DNA of 64,000 bases from Parafrankia discariae (GTDB lineage Bacteria > Actinomycetota > Actinomycetes > Frankiales > Frankiaceae). Positions 37,610 to 46,598 of the stretch are shown here, piece by piece (position 1 is the first letter of the stretch; the number at the start of each line of letters is the position of its first letter). The stretch covers positions 17,116 to 81,115 of the forward strand of contig NZ_KB891213.1 in the NCBI RefSeq assembly GCF_000373365.1. Reading direction: 5' to 3'. The notes under the pieces were generated by a model. It saw only the letters and a program-made list of their open reading frames with translations, was not told the origin of the DNA and did no database searches. The translations under genes were made by a program, and so were the position numbers.

Positions 37610-38878
37610 TCAGCGGGCCGCGCGTTCCGCTTCGTCGACCGATTCCCGGAACGCGACGTCAGGGGCCTGGTGCTCCTGCTCGATGCGCTGGATCCCGTGT
37701 TCCATCGCCTGTCGCACGGCGCCGTGCTTCGGGCCCTGGTACTGCGGCGCCAGCTTGATCGCCGACTCGCCGAAGATCCGGCCGGTGGGGGCGTCGTCGA
37801 AGAACGGGTTGGTGAACGACTGCACCGCGGGATCCTTGATCGCTCCGAGGCTGGACGGGAAGTTGCCCGTCTCGGTGAAGATGCGGATCTGCTGTTTCGG
37901 GGCGGTCAGGAACGAGACCAGCTCGTAGGCCAGCTCCTGGTGGTCGCTCTGCGCCGGGATGGTCAGCCAGGAGCCGCCCCAGTTGCCGCTCCCGCCCGGG
38001 ATCGCGGCGATGTTCCACTTCCCGGCCGTGTCCGGCGCGTTCTCCTTGATGTAGCCCTGCATCCAGGCCGGGCAGGTGATGGTCGCGAAGGTGCCCTCCT
38101 TCATCGCGGTCACCCATTCGTCCTCGAACGCGACCAGGCCGGCGGACTGGCCGTCCGCGATGGCCCGCGCGGTGGAGTCGAAGGCGGCCTTGATCTTCGG
38201 ATTCGAACCGACGATCACGTTCGACGTTCCGGTGGCGTAGTAGCTCTCGTCGAACTGGAAGACCTGCGCGTTGTAGATGTTGGTGCCGGCGTCGAAGAAC
38301 TTCGGGCCGGTGTTCTTCGCGGTGAACGCGCGCCCGGTCTCGAAGTAGTCGTCCCAGCTCGGCCAGAGCGCGCTGACCGCGGCCGGGTCGGTCGGCAGCC
38401 CGGCGGCGGCGAACAGGTCGGTGCGGTAGCACATCGCGAGCCCGCCGACGTCGGTGCCCAGGCCGATCTGGGTCTTCCCGTCGGCCGACAGCGAGGAGGC
38501 CCACTTGAACTCGGGATAGTCCTGCTCGCGGTCGCCCGCTCCGTGGTCGAGCAGGTTGACGAACTGCTCCGGAGCGGCCTTCAGCTGTGCGATGAAGCCT
38601 TCGTCGACCGCCTCGACGTCGGCGGCTCCGGAGCCGGCCGCGAGGTGGTTGACCAGGTTGTTGTGGTGGTCGTTGTACTCGCTGACGGTCTCGACGATCT
38701 CGACGCCGGGATGGCTCGCCTCGAACTCTCGGTACAGGTCGGTGTAGCCGAAGACGCCGAACGTGTTGATGGTGAGCTTGGTCTTCCCCCCGTCGTCGCC
38801 GCAGGCGCTGGTCAGTAACGCCATGGCCAGGACGGCCGTCCCGGCCATGGCCGCGTGGCGACCTCGTCGTGCCCTCAT
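37610..38878 (-). CDS. ABC sugar-binding lipoprotein
   Basis: A 422-residue family-1 extracellular solute-binding protein. The signal peptide ends in the lipobox LLTSAC with the lipidated cysteine at Cys26, so it is anchored outside the membrane. The body begins KLTINTFGVFGYTDLYREFEASHPGVEI and contains the usual family motif region near AWMQGYIKEN. First gene of the operon. The ligand is probably a beta-glucoside, judged from the GH1 enzyme and CebR-like operator. Confidence 0.93.
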   Translation of the reverse strand: MRARRGRHAAMAGTAVLAMALLTSACGDDGGKTKLTINTFGVFGYTDLYREFEASHPGVEIVETVSEYNDHHNNLVNHLAAGSGAADVEAVDEGFIAQLKAAPEQFVNLLDHGAGDREQDYPEFKWASSLSADGKTQIGLGTDVGGLAMCYRTDLFAAAGLPTDPAAVSALWPSWDDYFETGRAFTAKNTGPKFFDAGTNIYNAQVFQFDESYYATGTSNVIVGSNPKIKAAFDSTARAIADGQSAGLVAFEDEWVTAMKEGTFATITCPAWMQGYIKENAPDTAGKWNIAAIPGGSGNWGGSWLTIPAQSDHQELAYELVSFLTAPKQQIRIFTETGNFPSSLGAIKDPAVQSFTNPFFDDAPTGRIFGESAIKLAPQYQGPKHGAVRQAMEHGIQRIEQEHQAPDVAFRESVDEAERAAR

Positions 38879-39260
38879 GAAGCCCTCCCTCTGGCTTCAC
38901 ACCCACCGCGCTGATCGCGTGTGAGCGCTCTCATGGCTTCGAAACTGTGAACGGACATGACGGGACTGTCAAGGTCTGATGACCCTCGGATAAATGGACT
39001 CCGGAGAGTGTTCATGTAATACCGGAAAGGAGTCGAATCCGTTCGGGACGAAGGTCTGGACGGTCGGCGCGGATCATGCGAATCTGGCCGGACGGCGCCA
39101 GGACGCGGGCCTCGGGAACTCCCTCTCCCGAACGTCCGCCACGGCCGGTCGGGCGCCACACACACCGCCGTCCCACGCGTCCGGAAATCCGTGTCCGGAA
39201 TTCCGCGCGCCGGGGCGGTCGACCCGTCCGGCACAGGTGCCGCAGGGAAGAGGGAGCCCC
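38879..39260. other. Divergent control region of the sugar-uptake locus
   Basis: About 380 bases between the binding-protein operon and the divergent MalK-type ATPase. It contains the CebR-like operator close to the operon side and an AT-richer patch around 38940-39010. No gene supported. Confidence 0.6.
38920..38933. promoter_or_regulatory. CebR/LacI-type operator palindrome
   Basis: TGTGAGCGCTCTCA, a near-perfect 14-bp palindrome (one mismatched pair) centred on AGCGCT, 42 bases upstream of the binding-protein start. It closely resembles the actinobacterial cellobiose repressor box TGGGAGCGCTCCCA (known consensus). Confidence 0.75.
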
Positions 39261-40490
39261 ATGTCCACGATCGAGTTCCGCGACGTCACGCTCAGCTACG
39301 ACGCCCGGCCGACACCGGATGCCCGGCCGATACTCGACAACCTCAGCCTCGTGATCGGGGACGGCGAGTTCCTCGTCCTCGTCGGTCCCTCCGGCAGCGG
39401 CAAGACGACCGCGCTGCGGATCGTCGCCGGCCTGCTCGCGCCCACCGCCGGCCAGGTCCTCGTCGGCGGCCGGGACGTCACCCAGGTGGCGCCGGCCGAC
39501 CGCGACCTCGCCATGGTCTTCCAGAGCTATGCCCTGTACCCGCACATGACGGTGCGTCGCAACATGGAGTTCGGCCTCAGGCTCGCCGGAATCGATCGGC
39601 GGGAACGCGACACCAGGGTGGCCGCCGCGGCCGAGACACTCGGCCTGACCGAGCTCCTCGACCGGCGGCCGCGGGCCCTGTCCGGCGGCCAGCGCCAGCG
39701 GGTCGCGATGGGGCGCGCGCTCGTCCGCCAGCCGCGGGCGTTCCTGATGGACGAGCCGCTGTCGAACCTGGACGCGAAACTGCGGGTGCGGGTCCGCGCG
39801 GAGATCGCCCGCATCCAGCGCTCACTGGGCACCACCACGCTCTACGTGACCCACGACCAGACCGAGGCGATGACGATGGCCGACCGGGTCGCCGTCCTGC
39901 ACGACGGACGGCTGCAGCAGGTCGGCACGCCCGACGACCTGTTCAACCGCCCGGCGAACGTCTTCGTCGCCGCGTTCATCGGCAGCCCGCCGGCCAACCT
40001 CGTCCCCGGCCGCCTGGTCGCGCAGGACGACGCCGTCACCCTGCGGGTCGGCGACCAGACCCTCACGCTGCCGCCCGACCTGACAGCCTCACTGACCCTC
40101 CCGAACAGTGCCGAGGTGATCGTCGGTGTCCGCCCCCACGACGTCGAGACTGAACCGCCGCCGGACCCGGCCCTGATAATCGACATCGACATCGACCTGG
40201 TGGAGCGGCTGGGAACCGAGACACTCGCCCACGGTCAGATGACTGCGGGCATACTCACCGGTGCCGCCGCCCGGGCGGCGAGCCTGCTGACGGCCACCGA
40301 CGACGAGCCTTCCGGGGCGGCACCCGGGGTGGACGCGGACAGGAAGACGTTCACAGCCGCGCTGAACCCACGTACCGATGTCACTGTCCGTGGGAGGTTG
40401 CGACTTTACGTTGAAGTCGAGCGACTGCACTTGTTCGACGCCGAGACCGGCGCGACTCTGGCCACACCCCGCAGTCTCGCCATCGCCTGA
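39261..40490 (+). CDS. msmK: MalK/MsmK-type ABC transporter ATPase
   Basis: A 409-residue ATPase that should power the neighbouring sugar importer. It has Walker A GPSGSGKTT (residues 42-50), the Q-loop VFQSYALYPHMTV, the signature ALSGGQRQRVAMGRAL, Walker B AFLMDEPLSNLDAK and switch His in YVTHDQTEAM. The C-terminal ~170 residues are the OB/TOBE-like regulatory domain (SPPANLVPGRL, VGVRPHDVET), with an extended insert near residues 330-360. ATG 39261 follows AGGGAG. Divergent from the binding-protein operon, whereas such ATPases are often unlinked in actinobacteria. Confidence 0.93.
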   Translation: MSTIEFRDVTLSYDARPTPDARPILDNLSLVIGDGEFLVLVGPSGSGKTTALRIVAGLLAPTAGQVLVGGRDVTQVAPADRDLAMVFQSYALYPHMTVRRNMEFGLRLAGIDRRERDTRVAAAAETLGLTELLDRRPRALSGGQRQRVAMGRALVRQPRAFLMDEPLSNLDAKLRVRVRAEIARIQRSLGTTTLYVTHDQTEAMTMADRVAVLHDGRLQQVGTPDDLFNRPANVFVAAFIGSPPANLVPGRLVAQDDAVTLRVGDQTLTLPPDLTASLTLPNSAEVIVGVRPHDVETEPPPDPALIIDIDIDLVERLGTETLAHGQMTAGILTGAAARAASLLTATDDEPSGAAPGVDADRKTFTAALNPRTDVTVRGRLRLYVEVERLHLFDAETGATLATPRSLAIA

Positions 40491-40546
40491 CTCCGGGAGA
40501 GATCCCGCGAAGTGGACGGGCTGTGCGCCCTGCGGCGTCGACCGGG

Positions 40547-41512
40547 TCAGTGCCGGTGGTCCGGGGCGGTCGCCTCGGGGTGGGCGCGGAGCCAGGCGAT
40601 GTTGGCCCGGCTCTCGTCGTCGACCGGGGTGTAGATGACCAGCCGGGTGCCGGGCAGGGCCGAGAGATCCAGGTTCGTGCTGCGGGTCGCGATGTCCCCG
40701 ACCGCCGGATAGTGGAAGACCTTGTCGCAGGGCCGCGGCGGGGCCACGTCATGGGTGGCCCACAGCCGGGCGAACTCGGGGCTCGCCGCGCACAGCCGCT
40801 GGACGAACTCCTGCCAGCTCGGGTCGTCCATGTGCTGGCTGTAGCGGTACCGGAAGATCGCGACGTGCTCGGGTGCCTGCTCGTCCAGGTTCACCAGCGG
40901 GTTGCAGCAGCGCGGGGTGGTGAATGTGAACCAGACGGAGTTCCGCTCGGCGGCGGGGGCGTTCACGAGGAGCGGGAAGAGCGCGCAGTAGGCCGCGTTC
41001 CAGCTCAGCAGGTCGGAGCGTGCGTTGACCACGCAGGCGGGCAGCGGGTCGAGGCTGTCGAGGATGGTGCGCATGTCCCGTGGCAGGGAGAGGGCCTCGT
41101 CGGTGGCGGGCTGTGGCCCCGGCGTCTCCGCCAGTCGGTAGAGGTGCTCGCGCTCGGCGACTTCGAGCCGCAGGGTGCGCGCCACCGCGTCCAGCACCTG
41201 CGGGCTGGCGTTGATGGGGCGCCCCTGTTCGAGCCAGGTGTACCAGGTGACGCCCACGCCCGCGAGCTGGGCGACCTCCTCCCGGCGCAGCCCCGGCGTG
41301 CGGCGGCGGGGCCCGGGCGGCATGCCGACCTCGTCGGGGGTGATGCGCTCGCGCCGGCTGCGCAGGAACGAGGCGAGCTCCGGCCGGCGCCGCCCGTCCC
41401 GCGGCCCGGCCGCCGTTCGTGGGCCGGCCGCCGGCGAGCCCGCCGGCGCCGGGCGCAGGTCACGGACCGTCGCGGCCGGAAGGGCCTGGGGCTGCGTCAG
41501 CGTCACGTCCAC
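40547..41512 (-). CDS. XRE-family regulator with MmyB-type ligand-binding domain
   Basis: A 321-residue regulator of the same family as the 18035 gene. The HTH follows RPELASFLRSRRERITPDEVG and GPRRRTPGLRREEVAQLAGVGVTWYTWLEQGR. The MmyB domain follows (ACVVNARSDLLSWNAAYCALF, WFTFTTPRCCNPLVNLDEQ, with the typical C-terminal HYPAVGDI block). The GTG at 41512 gives an N-terminal extension of about 45 residues that may not be translated. Divergent from the DHA2 exporter with direct repeats between them, so it likely controls that exporter. Confidence 0.87.
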   Translation of the reverse strand: MDVTLTQPQALPAATVRDLRPAPAGSPAAGPRTAAGPRDGRRRPELASFLRSRRERITPDEVGMPPGPRRRTPGLRREEVAQLAGVGVTWYTWLEQGRPINASPQVLDAVARTLRLEVAEREHLYRLAETPGPQPATDEALSLPRDMRTILDSLDPLPACVVNARSDLLSWNAAYCALFPLLVNAPAAERNSVWFTFTTPRCCNPLVNLDEQAPEHVAIFRYRYSQHMDDPSWQEFVQRLCAASPEFARLWATHDVAPPRPCDKVFHYPAVGDIATRSTNLDLSALPGTRLVIYTPVDDESRANIAWLRAHPEATAPDHRH

Positions 41513-41553
41513 CAGCTTGTCCGCTGCGCGGCGCCGGTGCCAGGTGCTGCCAG

Positions 41554-41586
41554 TACCAGTATCGACAGGCTCTTGTTACCAGTATC
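41554..41586. promoter_or_regulatory. Pair of TACCAGTATC direct repeats, likely operator
   Basis: TACCAGTATC at 41554-41563 and again at 41577-41586, 23 bases apart (about two helix turns), so a dimeric regulator could bind both on one face. They sit between the XRE regulator and the exporter. The minus-strand form is GATACTGGTA. Confidence 0.65.
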
Positions 41587-41609
41587 CGGGCCGCCCCATG
41601 CTGAGGCTC

Positions 41610-43178
41610 ATGGTCGAAGCAACACACATCTCTCAGACGCGGGCACCACATCCCGGTACTGAGCGCCCGGCGGCCGGCGCAGCCCTGCTGGCCGTCATCC
41701 TCCTCGGCCAGTTCATGGCCATCCTGGACGTCAGCATCGTCAACGTGGCGCTGCCGACGCTGCGAACGGATCTGGACGTCTCCGGCGCCGGGCTACAGCT
41801 CATCGTCGCCGGCTATGTCCTCTCCTACGCGGTTCTGCTGATCACCGGTGCGCGGCTGGGCGGCATGCTCGGGCACCGGCGCGCGTTCAACCTGGGACTC
41901 GCCGGGTTCACCGTGGCCTCGCTCGCCTGCGGCCTGGCACCCGGGACGTCCTCGCTGATCGCCTTCCGTTTCCTGCAGGGGGTCAGCGCCGCGCTGATGA
42001 CCCCGCAGGTCATGAGCCTGATCCAGCGGAACTTCGCCGGTGCGGCGCGGATGCGGGCCCTCGGCTACTTCTCCGCGGTGATCGCGGGCGGTGTCGTCGT
42101 CGGCCAGGCCGCCGGCGGGCTGCTCGTCAGCGCGAACCTGTTCGACGCCGGCTGGCGGACGGTCTTCCTGGTGAACGTGCCGATCGGGCTGGTGCTGCTC
42201 GTCGTCGGCCCCCGCGTCATGCCCGCCGACGAGGGGCGCCCGGGGACCGACCTCGACATTGCGGGCCTGCTCGTCCTCAGCGCGGCGGTCCTGCTCTTCG
42301 TGATGCCGCTCATCCTCGGCCACGAGCTCGGCTGGCCGGCCTGGACGGGGGTGTCGCTGGCCGCGAGTGTCGTCCTGTTCGTGCTCTTCGTCCTGGTGGA
42401 GCGAGCCGTCGCGGCCCGCGGGAGACGTCCGTTGATCTCGGTGCGGGTGCTGCGCGCGCCCGTGCTGCTGCCCGCCGCCGGCACGCTCCTGCTCGGGCCG
42501 GCCTCCTGGGCCGGGTTCCTGTTCACCACCACCCTGCACCTGCAGGGTGACCTGGGGATGAGCCCGCTGCGCTCCGGGCTGGCGTTCGTCCCGTGCGTCG
42601 TCGCGTTCGGCGCGGTCGGGCTGAGCTGGCAGCGTCTGCCGGCCAGCTGGCACGCGAACCTGATCCCGGTCGGGCTGGTGTTCGCCGCCGTCTCGTATCT
42701 GTTCCTCGGGCCGCTGGGTGGCGGCGGGGTGCGCTACGAGATCCTCACCGCGCTGATCGGCCTGGGCCTCGGCGTGATGTCGATCATCATCTCGGTGGCA
42801 CTGGAGCACGTCCCGGTCGAGGACGCGGCCGACGCCAGCGGCCTGCTGCTGACGCTGATGCAGCTCGGCCAGGTGATCGGCGTCGCGACCGTCGGCACGG
42901 TGTTCCTGACCACCGCCGACGACGGCGGCTCGACCCGCGACGCGGAGTACGGCACCGGCTACGCTCTCGCGGCGGTCGCGTGCGTCGCCGCCGTGAGCGC
43001 CCTGCTGCTGGCGTGGCGCCGCGGGCGGATACCGGCCGTGCCCGTGTCCGTGCCCGCCCAGGCGTCTCCCGCCCAGGCGTCTCCCGCCGGGCCGGAACGC
43101 CTGCCCGCCCCGGAGCGGACGGCCGGACCAGGATCCCTGCCCGAGCCGGCTCCAGCGCTGCTGACGGACGGCCGGTAG
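41610..43178 (+). CDS. DHA2-family drug:proton antiporter (EmrB/QacA type)
   Basis: A 522-residue MFS exporter with about 14 hydrophobic helices. The first helix has the DHA2 signature (LGQFMAILDVSIVNVALPTL). The antiporter motif C-like region (AVIAGGVVVGQAAGGLLV) and the motif A-like loop (GARLGGMLGHRRAF) are present. It should export hydrophobic or cationic compounds. The C-terminal tail is Pro/Ala-rich with a doubled QASPAQASPA. ATG 41610 has AGG close by; ATG 41598 is possible. Divergent from an XRE regulator. Confidence 0.9.
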   Translation: MVEATHISQTRAPHPGTERPAAGAALLAVILLGQFMAILDVSIVNVALPTLRTDLDVSGAGLQLIVAGYVLSYAVLLITGARLGGMLGHRRAFNLGLAGFTVASLACGLAPGTSSLIAFRFLQGVSAALMTPQVMSLIQRNFAGAARMRALGYFSAVIAGGVVVGQAAGGLLVSANLFDAGWRTVFLVNVPIGLVLLVVGPRVMPADEGRPGTDLDIAGLLVLSAAVLLFVMPLILGHELGWPAWTGVSLAASVVLFVLFVLVERAVAARGRRPLISVRVLRAPVLLPAAGTLLLGPASWAGFLFTTTLHLQGDLGMSPLRSGLAFVPCVVAFGAVGLSWQRLPASWHANLIPVGLVFAAVSYLFLGPLGGGGVRYEILTALIGLGLGVMSIIISVALEHVPVEDAADASGLLLTLMQLGQVIGVATVGTVFLTTADDGGSTRDAEYGTGYALAAVACVAAVSALLLAWRRGRIPAVPVSVPAQASPAQASPAGPERLPAPERTAGPGSLPEPAPALLTDGR

Positions 43179-43224
43179 CCGCTCCAGCCGAGGCCGGCCC
43201 GAGGTCGGACGTCGGTCCGGCGGG

Positions 43225-44145
43225 CTATCCCGCGGCGGTGGCCGGCTGATCGGCGATCCAGGCCGCGATCCGGGCCCGGGAGGTGAACCCGAGCTTGTTC
43301 AGGATCTGCTGGACGTGGGTCTCGGCCGTGCGGTTGGAGATCACCAGGGTGGCCGCGATCTCCTTGTTGCTCAGCCCCCGCGCGAGGAGGTCGGCGACCT
43401 GCCGTTCCCGTCTCGTCAGCCGGCTGCCCTGGTCCCGGCCGGCGGTACCCGCCGGCGCGGGGTACGACCCCTTGGTCGCGCGGGCGCAGGCGTCCTCGGG
43501 GGACAGCGCCGCGCCCTGGGCCCAGGCGGCGTCGAAGGACCGTCCGCCGAGCGCCTTGCGGGACCGGGCCTCACAGCGCCGCCGGAACCTGAACAGCGCC
43601 GGCAGTGCGACGGTCGACGTGCCCATCCGCTCCCAGAGCCGGTCCGCCGCGCCGAGCAGGACGGCGGCGGCGGTGGCGCACTCCCCGAGGCTGGTCTCGA
43701 TCCAGGCCGGCGTCTCCAGGCACAGCGCGAAGCCCAGATGGTCGGGCCGGCTGGTGAGCGCCGTGCGGGCGACGGCCAGCGCCCGCTCGGGATCACCGGT
43801 GCGCCAGGTGGCGGTGGCGTAGGCCCACTCCGCGTAGGAACGGAGCCGGTGGTCGTCGCGCAGCTCCGCGATGGCGAGCGGTATCCCGTCCAGCCGGCGG
43901 CAGATCTCGCCGACCGCGGCCTGGTTGTCCTCGGTGAGCTCGAAAGGATGTCGGCCAGCTCCGCGCAGGCGTCCACCAGATGCTCGCAGTTGTCCAGTGA
44001 AAGGAACATGTGCCGGGACGCGATGTGATCGGTCAGCACCGACACCCGTCACCGTGCCCAGCCGAACACCGCCGAGCAGCCGTCTGAGGTCCGCGCATTC
44101 GTCCCGCCGGCCGACGAAGCTTGTTCGTTCCGCCGGTAACAGTTC
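43225..44145 (-). pseudogene. Degraded LuxR-type (STAND ATPase) regulator
   Basis: Remnant of a large LuxR-family regulator, normally ~750-1000 residues. The opening LLPAERTSFVGRRDE is present, but the whole P-loop region is deleted. A later piece, MFLSLDNCEHLVDACAELA (Walker B-like), is in a different frame (about 44045-43940). The reading returns to frame at AVGEICRRLDGIPLAI, then skips most of the ATPase. The TPR-like part (AAAVLLGAADRLWERMGT) and an intact C-terminal LuxR helix-turn-helix (LTRRERQVADLLARGLSNKEIAATL) remain. A truncated DNA-binding product could still be made, but the sensor is destroyed. Confidence 0.8.
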
Positions 44146-44215
44146 CTTCCGCCGGTAACAGTTCGTTCCGGGGCTGTTGCTCGTTCCGGGTCCGCTGCTC
44201 GTTCCGGGGTCGCAG
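44123..44215. repeat. Tandem repeats of about 18-19 bp
   Basis: Units GTTCGTTCCGCCGGTAACA (44123-44141) and GTTCCTTCCGCCGGTAACA (44142-44160), followed by three more diverged units sharing TCGTTCCGG (to 44215). They overlap the start of the LuxR remnant and look like slippage copies of its 5' end. Confidence 0.65.
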
Positions 44216-44394
44216 CGGCATTGGCGCGGGCATGGATCATCTTTGGTCGCCGCGGCGGGGGCCGGCAAGGCATTACGTAGTACGGACGGTCCCCGTACCC
44301 GCCCGCGTAGTTCCGCTGAGGATTCCCGACCGTCAGGGATCGCTGCTGTTCCGGCACACCATCAGGGGAACACCGGTGGGAGACCGGCAGGAGC

Positions 44395-44426
44395 GGTCCA
44401 CCGGTCCACCGGTCCACCGGTCCACC
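44395..44426. repeat. Four perfect 8-bp tandem repeats (GGTCCACC)
   Basis: Four uninterrupted copies of GGTCCACC at 44395-44426, 50 bases before the lipocalin-like remnant. The junctions create CCGGTCCACCGG-like partial palindromes. Confidence 0.75.
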
Positions 44427-44475
44427 GGTTCTGCCGATCTGACGGCGTGAGCCCGTGTACGCTGAAAGGGACTAC

Positions 44476-44990
44476 ATGCTCACGCCGTTTGACGACTGTC
44501 CGGTGCACCAGACCGCATTGCCTGTCGCGCACGCCGGCGGCCATCCCGATCACTGCGACCGGTTCTGGCCCAACGGCTACGACGAGCAGATGTATTTCGC
44601 GCCCGCGCTCGGTCTCTATCCCAATCGTGGGATCATCGACGCCGCCTTCAGTGTGGTTCACGACGGTGTGCAGCGGTCCGTGTTCGCGTCGGGGCGCATC
44701 CCGCTGGACCGGATCAGGACGAGTGTCGGCCCGATCTCGGTGGAGATCGTCGAACCGCTGCGGGTCAGCCGTGTCCGGGTCGACGCTTCGGAACACGGGC
44801 TGGTCGCCGAGCTCACCGCCACCGCCCCACGGCCGATGGCACGACGAACTCGCCGTGGACGGCGAGGCCTTCAAGGTGGCGGAACTCGACACCGTCGCTC
44901 CCGACTGCGTGCACGTCCAGCAGGTCGTCCGCGCGCGCTGGGGCGACCGGACCGGACTCGGGGTGCTGGAGCGGCTCTTCAAGCGACATC
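44476..44990 (+). pseudogene. Remnant of a hydratase/lipocalin-like protein (DUF7064/7065 type)
   Basis: The first ~120 codons are well formed (MLTPFDDCPVHQTALPV, MYFAPALGLYPNRGIIDAAF, SVEIVEPLRVSRVRVDASEHG). The frame is then lost near 44830. A matching C-terminal piece, ELDTVAPDCVHVQQVVRARW followed by RTGLGVLERL, lies in another frame at about 44860-44985. The central half of the gene is deleted. ATG 44476 follows GAAAGG. The family name is from memory and moderately sure. Confidence 0.6.
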
Positions 44991-45669
44991 ACCCGCCAGA
45001 CCTTCAAGCAGGACGAGGCCACCTACTCGCTCCAGCCTGACGTCGTCCCGGCCGCTGGCGGTTTCAACAACACCGTCGGCCTGTACCACATGGACGGCAA
45101 GAACGGTGTCGACCATCTTTCGGGCGGCTTCGGCGAGTGGAACGCTGCTGGACCACGGCGTGCTCGTGAATGTCACCGGCATCGCCCGGCAGGACCACCA
45201 GCGGGGCGACTTCACCGCCGGTCCGGGTGGCTGGGAGCGGTTCAGCATCCAGCTCGACGACAACACGCAGTGCATGCTCTACTTCATCCACAATGCCAAC
45301 AACCAGCTGGTTCAGACGGTTGGCACCCGGGTGAACGCGAACGGCACCACCACGAACCTCGCGCCCAACACCATCTCGTCGACACCCCTGGGCAGCTGGA
45401 CGAGCCCACACACGGGCATCGTCCACCAACAGAAGTGGGCGATCAACGTTCCGGGTGGAACGTTGACGATCACGCCTCAGCTCGCCGACCAGGAACTGTA
45501 CAACCCGCTTATTCCGCAGGGTTCGTACTGGGAAGGTACCTCGACGGTGACCGGCACCCTCAACGGTGCGGACATCACCGGTAAGGCGTACGCCGAGCTG
45601 ACCCCGTCCATCACGCTGCCGACCCGCGGCTCCGTGTGGCAGGGCATCCTGGACGCGCTCGACCTGTAA
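44986..45669 (+). pseudogene. Remnant of a CrtC/AttH lipocalin-like protein
   Basis: The piece starts without its N-terminus (TRQTFKQDEATYSLQPDVVP, FNNTVGLYHMDGKNGVDHLS), changes frame near 45145, and continues in one frame to the stop at 45667-45669 (VLVNVTGIARQDHQRGDF, MLYFIHNANNQLVQTVGTR, SYWEGTSTVTGTLNG, KAYAELTP). The SYWEG...G...Y-x-ELT ending is typical of AttH/CrtC-type lipocalin domains. At least one frameshift plus 5' truncation. It is fused by deletion to the preceding remnant. Confidence 0.6.
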
Positions 45670-45694
45670 GCACCCGCACCCGCACCCGCGAGAC

Positions 45695-45732
45695 GCTGGC
45701 GCCACCGCCGCCCACGCGGCGGTGGCGCCAGC
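45695..45732. terminator. Strong hairpin terminator
   Basis: Perfect 15-bp stem (GCTGGCGCCACCGCC with its complement) and an 8-base loop, between the lipocalin-like remnant and the convergent methyltransferase. It was probably the terminator of the once-functional gene. Confidence 0.75.
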
Positions 45733-45810
45733 CGCGTGTCCGGCCGCGAGGCACGGCCGGAATCGCGGCCGGTGCCCACGGCGGACGGCGACGCTCAGAG
45801 CCGGGTGATG

Positions 45811-46443
45811 TCAGAGCCGGGTGATGGAAGCCAGCCAGGCCGGGATCGCGCCGGGCCCGAGGGTGATCTCGATCTCGGCCGGCTCGACGGAATCCACCCG
45901 CCAGCCGTCGGTGAAGCCGGCCCTGATCTCGTACTGGCTGACCCGGCGTGGTCCGGTCGCCCCGGGGACCTGATCATTGAAGCAGAGCATGAAATAGCGG
46001 CCGCCACTGACGATCGTGGCCCCGAGGGCCTCGACGAAACGGGTGCGGTCGTCGTCGGTGAAGATGTGGAACAGGCCGCAGTCGAGCACCGTGTCGAACC
46101 TCTCGCCGAGGGCGACCAGCTCCAGGGCGTTCCAGACCAGGAACCGGGCCGACAGGCCCCGGTCGGCCGCCTTGGCGTCGGCGCGGGCGATGGCCGCGGG
46201 GGCGGTGTCGATGCCGGTGGCCGCCAGGCCGCGACCGGCGGCCAGCAGCGTGTGTTCCCCGGTGCCGCAGCCCACGTCGAGCACCCGGCTGCGGAGCAGC
46301 CCCGCCGCGGCGAGAGCCTCGAACGCCGGTTGGGGGCGACCGATGTCCCAGGGCGGCGTCCCCTGGTAGAACGCGTCGAAATCAGCCGGATGCCGCGGCC
46401 GCAGCGGGATGGGCACGCCGTCCGGACCGTTCGCGATGGCCAT
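45811..46443 (-). CDS. Class I SAM-dependent methyltransferase
   Basis: A 210-residue methyltransferase. The SAM-binding motif I reads VLDVGCGTGEHTLL, preceded by FYQGTPPWDIGRPQPAF, which is typical of thiopurine-methyltransferase-like and SmtA-like small-molecule enzymes. Motif II (FDTVLDCGLFHIF) is clear. The substrate is not predictable. I chose ATG 46443 because the family homology starts soon after and AGGAGGA lies upstream. Cytosolic. Confidence 0.87.
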   Translation of the reverse strand: MAIANGPDGVPIPLRPRHPADFDAFYQGTPPWDIGRPQPAFEALAAAGLLRSRVLDVGCGTGEHTLLAAGRGLAATGIDTAPAAIARADAKAADRGLSARFLVWNALELVALGERFDTVLDCGLFHIFTDDDRTRFVEALGATIVSGGRYFMLCFNDQVPGATGPRRVSQYEIRAGFTDGWRVDSVEPAEIEITLGPGAIPAWLASITRL

Positions 46444-46598
46444 GCGCAGCGGTCCTCCTCGAGGGTCGGGAACGGTACTCAATGGCCTGGAGCGGAGAGG
46501 TTGGTCACTGTGCATAACCGGTCTGTCGCTCCTGGCGTCCACCCAGACTACGGCGCCTGCCCGGGGAGTACCCGCCGGCCGCGGATAAGATCATCGCT

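Noticed and set aside
44455..45669. Single 404-residue protein spanning the lipocalin-like region
   Set aside because: The middle ~100 residues are out of frame for both families (Arg/Thr/Ser-rich shadow sequence), so it is two fused remnants, not one gene.
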